In this document: in pieces, positions 15,038 through 15,616 of the stretch
Layout: every line of letters begins with the position of its first letter
Numbering within the stretch: position 1 is the stretch's first letter
Assembly: GCA_913053665.1 (NCBI GenBank)
Contig: CAJXGR010000034.1
Span: forward strand, 1-15,616
Source of the DNA: an uncultured Spirochaetia bacterium
Lineage (GTDB): Bacteria > Spirochaetota > UBA6919
Direction: 5' to 3'
DNA length: 15,616 nucleotides
Translations under genes and position numbers: made by a program
The notes under the pieces: model-generated
Seen by the model: the letters and a program-made list of their open reading frames with translations, nothing else
Told to the model about the DNA's origin: nothing
Databases searched by the model: none

Positions 15038-15439
15038 TTAGGGATTTAGCTTGTCATATTCAGGGTAAAGGATCTGCTCTTCCTTTCTGATACGGCTACT
15101 CAAGCTAGCAACAAGGCTGCCAAAGTCCTTGGCAAACTGGATTCCCCCACTTTCACTGGAGTATTTCTCAAAAAAATCAAGGGCAAAGGCTGAGATTTGA
15201 TCCATTTCCTTTGCAAATACATCTAGAGTGGTCTTAAGACGTGGATCGCTTTCTGCGGCCTTTCTAAGACTGGGATAAAGCTGATGATCTTCCTTCAGGA
15301 GATGGTTCAGTAAACCCGCTTTGACTGCTGAAAGCTTATCTTTGGTTTCCTGCGAACGGGAGCCGAGTTCCTGGATTTCACCAAGAACTTTCACCAACAC
15401 GACATGTTCTTGCTTTAGTTCTTCAACTAATTTAGACAT
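15038..15439 (-). CDS. Hemerythrin-like protein with incomplete ligand set
   Basis: The 133-residue all-helical protein resembles bacterial hemerythrin (HHE) proteins, which bind oxygen, nitric oxide or iron at a di-iron site. His12 (in QEHVVL) and His46-x3-Glu50 with His52 (HLLKEDHQLYP) fit the first half of the site. In the second half the usual His residues are missing: EMDQISAFALDFF has none and RIRKEEQILYP has Arg116 where a His would be expected four residues before Glu120. The site may bind only one metal ion, or the protein may use the fold for another task. AGGT lies six bases before the ATG. It heads a likely two-gene unit with the CHASE2-like lipoprotein gene. Confidence 0.75.
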   Translation of the reverse strand: MSKLVEELKQEHVVLVKVLGEIQELGSRSQETKDKLSAVKAGLLNHLLKEDHQLYPSLRKAAESDPRLKTTLDVFAKEMDQISAFALDFFEKYSSESGGIQFAKDFGSLVASLSSRIRKEEQILYPEYDKLNP

Positions 15440-15473
15440 CTTTTACCTCATTATCAGGGAGTGGTAAATACCT

Positions 15474-15511
15474 GGCTGTAGGGGCGGACCCGGCGGGTCG
15501 TCCCTACAGCC
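15474..15511. repeat. TGTAGGGGCGGACC palindrome
   Basis: Left arm GGCTGTAGGGGCGGACCC (15474-15491), loop GGC, right arm GGGTCGTCCCTACAGCC (15495-15511). The arms differ by one inserted G and one substitution. It lies in the upstream region of the hemerythrin-like gene, about 35 bases before the start codon, so it would be in the leader of a transcript starting farther away. The rest of the gap to the end of the window is AT-rich, with no promoter I would defend. Confidence 0.82.
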
Positions 15512-15573
15512 GATCATCACTATCCGTTATTAAATCAATATCTATTGAACGTGAGTTTGGAATAAGTTAAAAT

Positions 15574-15613
15574 GCCTGACTCTCTGTCGGACTGGGAAGT
15601 CCGACCTACAGGC
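15574..15613. repeat. GTCGGACT palindrome at window edge
   Basis: An inner stem GTCGGACT (15586-15593) with AGTCCGAC (15598-15605) around GGGA, and outer arms GCCTG (15574-15578) and CAGGC (15609-15613), with an unpaired section between. The right arm again ends in CTACAGG, linking it to the TGTAG-ended class although the core is different. It may extend beyond the window. Confidence 0.65.
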
Positions 15614-15616
15614 TTT

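Noticed and set aside
4757..15530. GTGATRA heptamer shortly before several TGTAGGGG palindromes (near 4760, 8021 and, on the minus strand, 15520)
   Set aside because: The distance to the palindrome varies (about 5 to 15 bases) and the word is short, so it may be chance.

Overview
The window looks like chromosome from a Gram-negative bacterium of moderate, slightly AT-rich base composition. Evidence for an outer membrane is indirect: several lipoprotein signal peptides, an RND-type membrane-fusion protein and periplasmic sensor domains. The cytoplasmic SoeABC-type molybdoenzyme, the c-di-GMP protein and the TGTAGGGGCGACC-type palindromes would suit a proteobacterium or a neighbouring lineage such as Desulfobacterota, SAR324 or Nitrospinota. 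I cannot assign a genus. No rRNA, tRNA, CRISPR array, transposase or integrase is visible, and no gap between genes exceeds 300 bases.

Layout. Bases 1-927: a perfect 32-bp palindrome, then a lipoprotein with an HExxH zincin-like motif. Bases 1150-5884 (+): the energy-metabolism core, soeA-soeB-soeC, encoding a molybdopterin catalytic subunit, a four-cluster ferredoxin-like subunit and an eight-helix quinone-interacting anchor; the best reading is a cytoplasm-facing sulfite dehydrogenase (quinone). A palindromic repeat sits between soeB and soeC. Bases 6063-7996 (+): a divergent response regulator and an orphan membrane-fusion protein without its pump. Bases 8183-11116 (+): a periplasmic-binding/PAS/PAS/GGDEF/EAL sensor protein that ends tail-to-tail, with no spacer, against the minus-strand block.

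Bases 11117-15439 (-), read right to left: a divergent hemerythrin-like protein, a CHASE2-like lipoprotein without any output domain, an unrecognised 165-residue protein, a lipoprotein-anchored SAM-methyltransferase fold, a secreted right-handed beta-helix protein and an unrecognised protein with two possible PH-like halves. Several of these are predicted to be exported. The methyltransferase and beta-helix genes share a 21-bp promoter-region sequence (18 of 21 identical).

The window also holds at least six dispersed palindromes with different stems. Two unlike palindromes (near 13300 and 14045) carry the same 21-bp tail (18 of 21 identical), which suggests a modular repeat family rather than isolated hairpins. 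Apart from soeABC there is no clear multi-gene pathway. The most interesting material is the minus-strand set of exported or unrecognised proteins and the repeat architecture.
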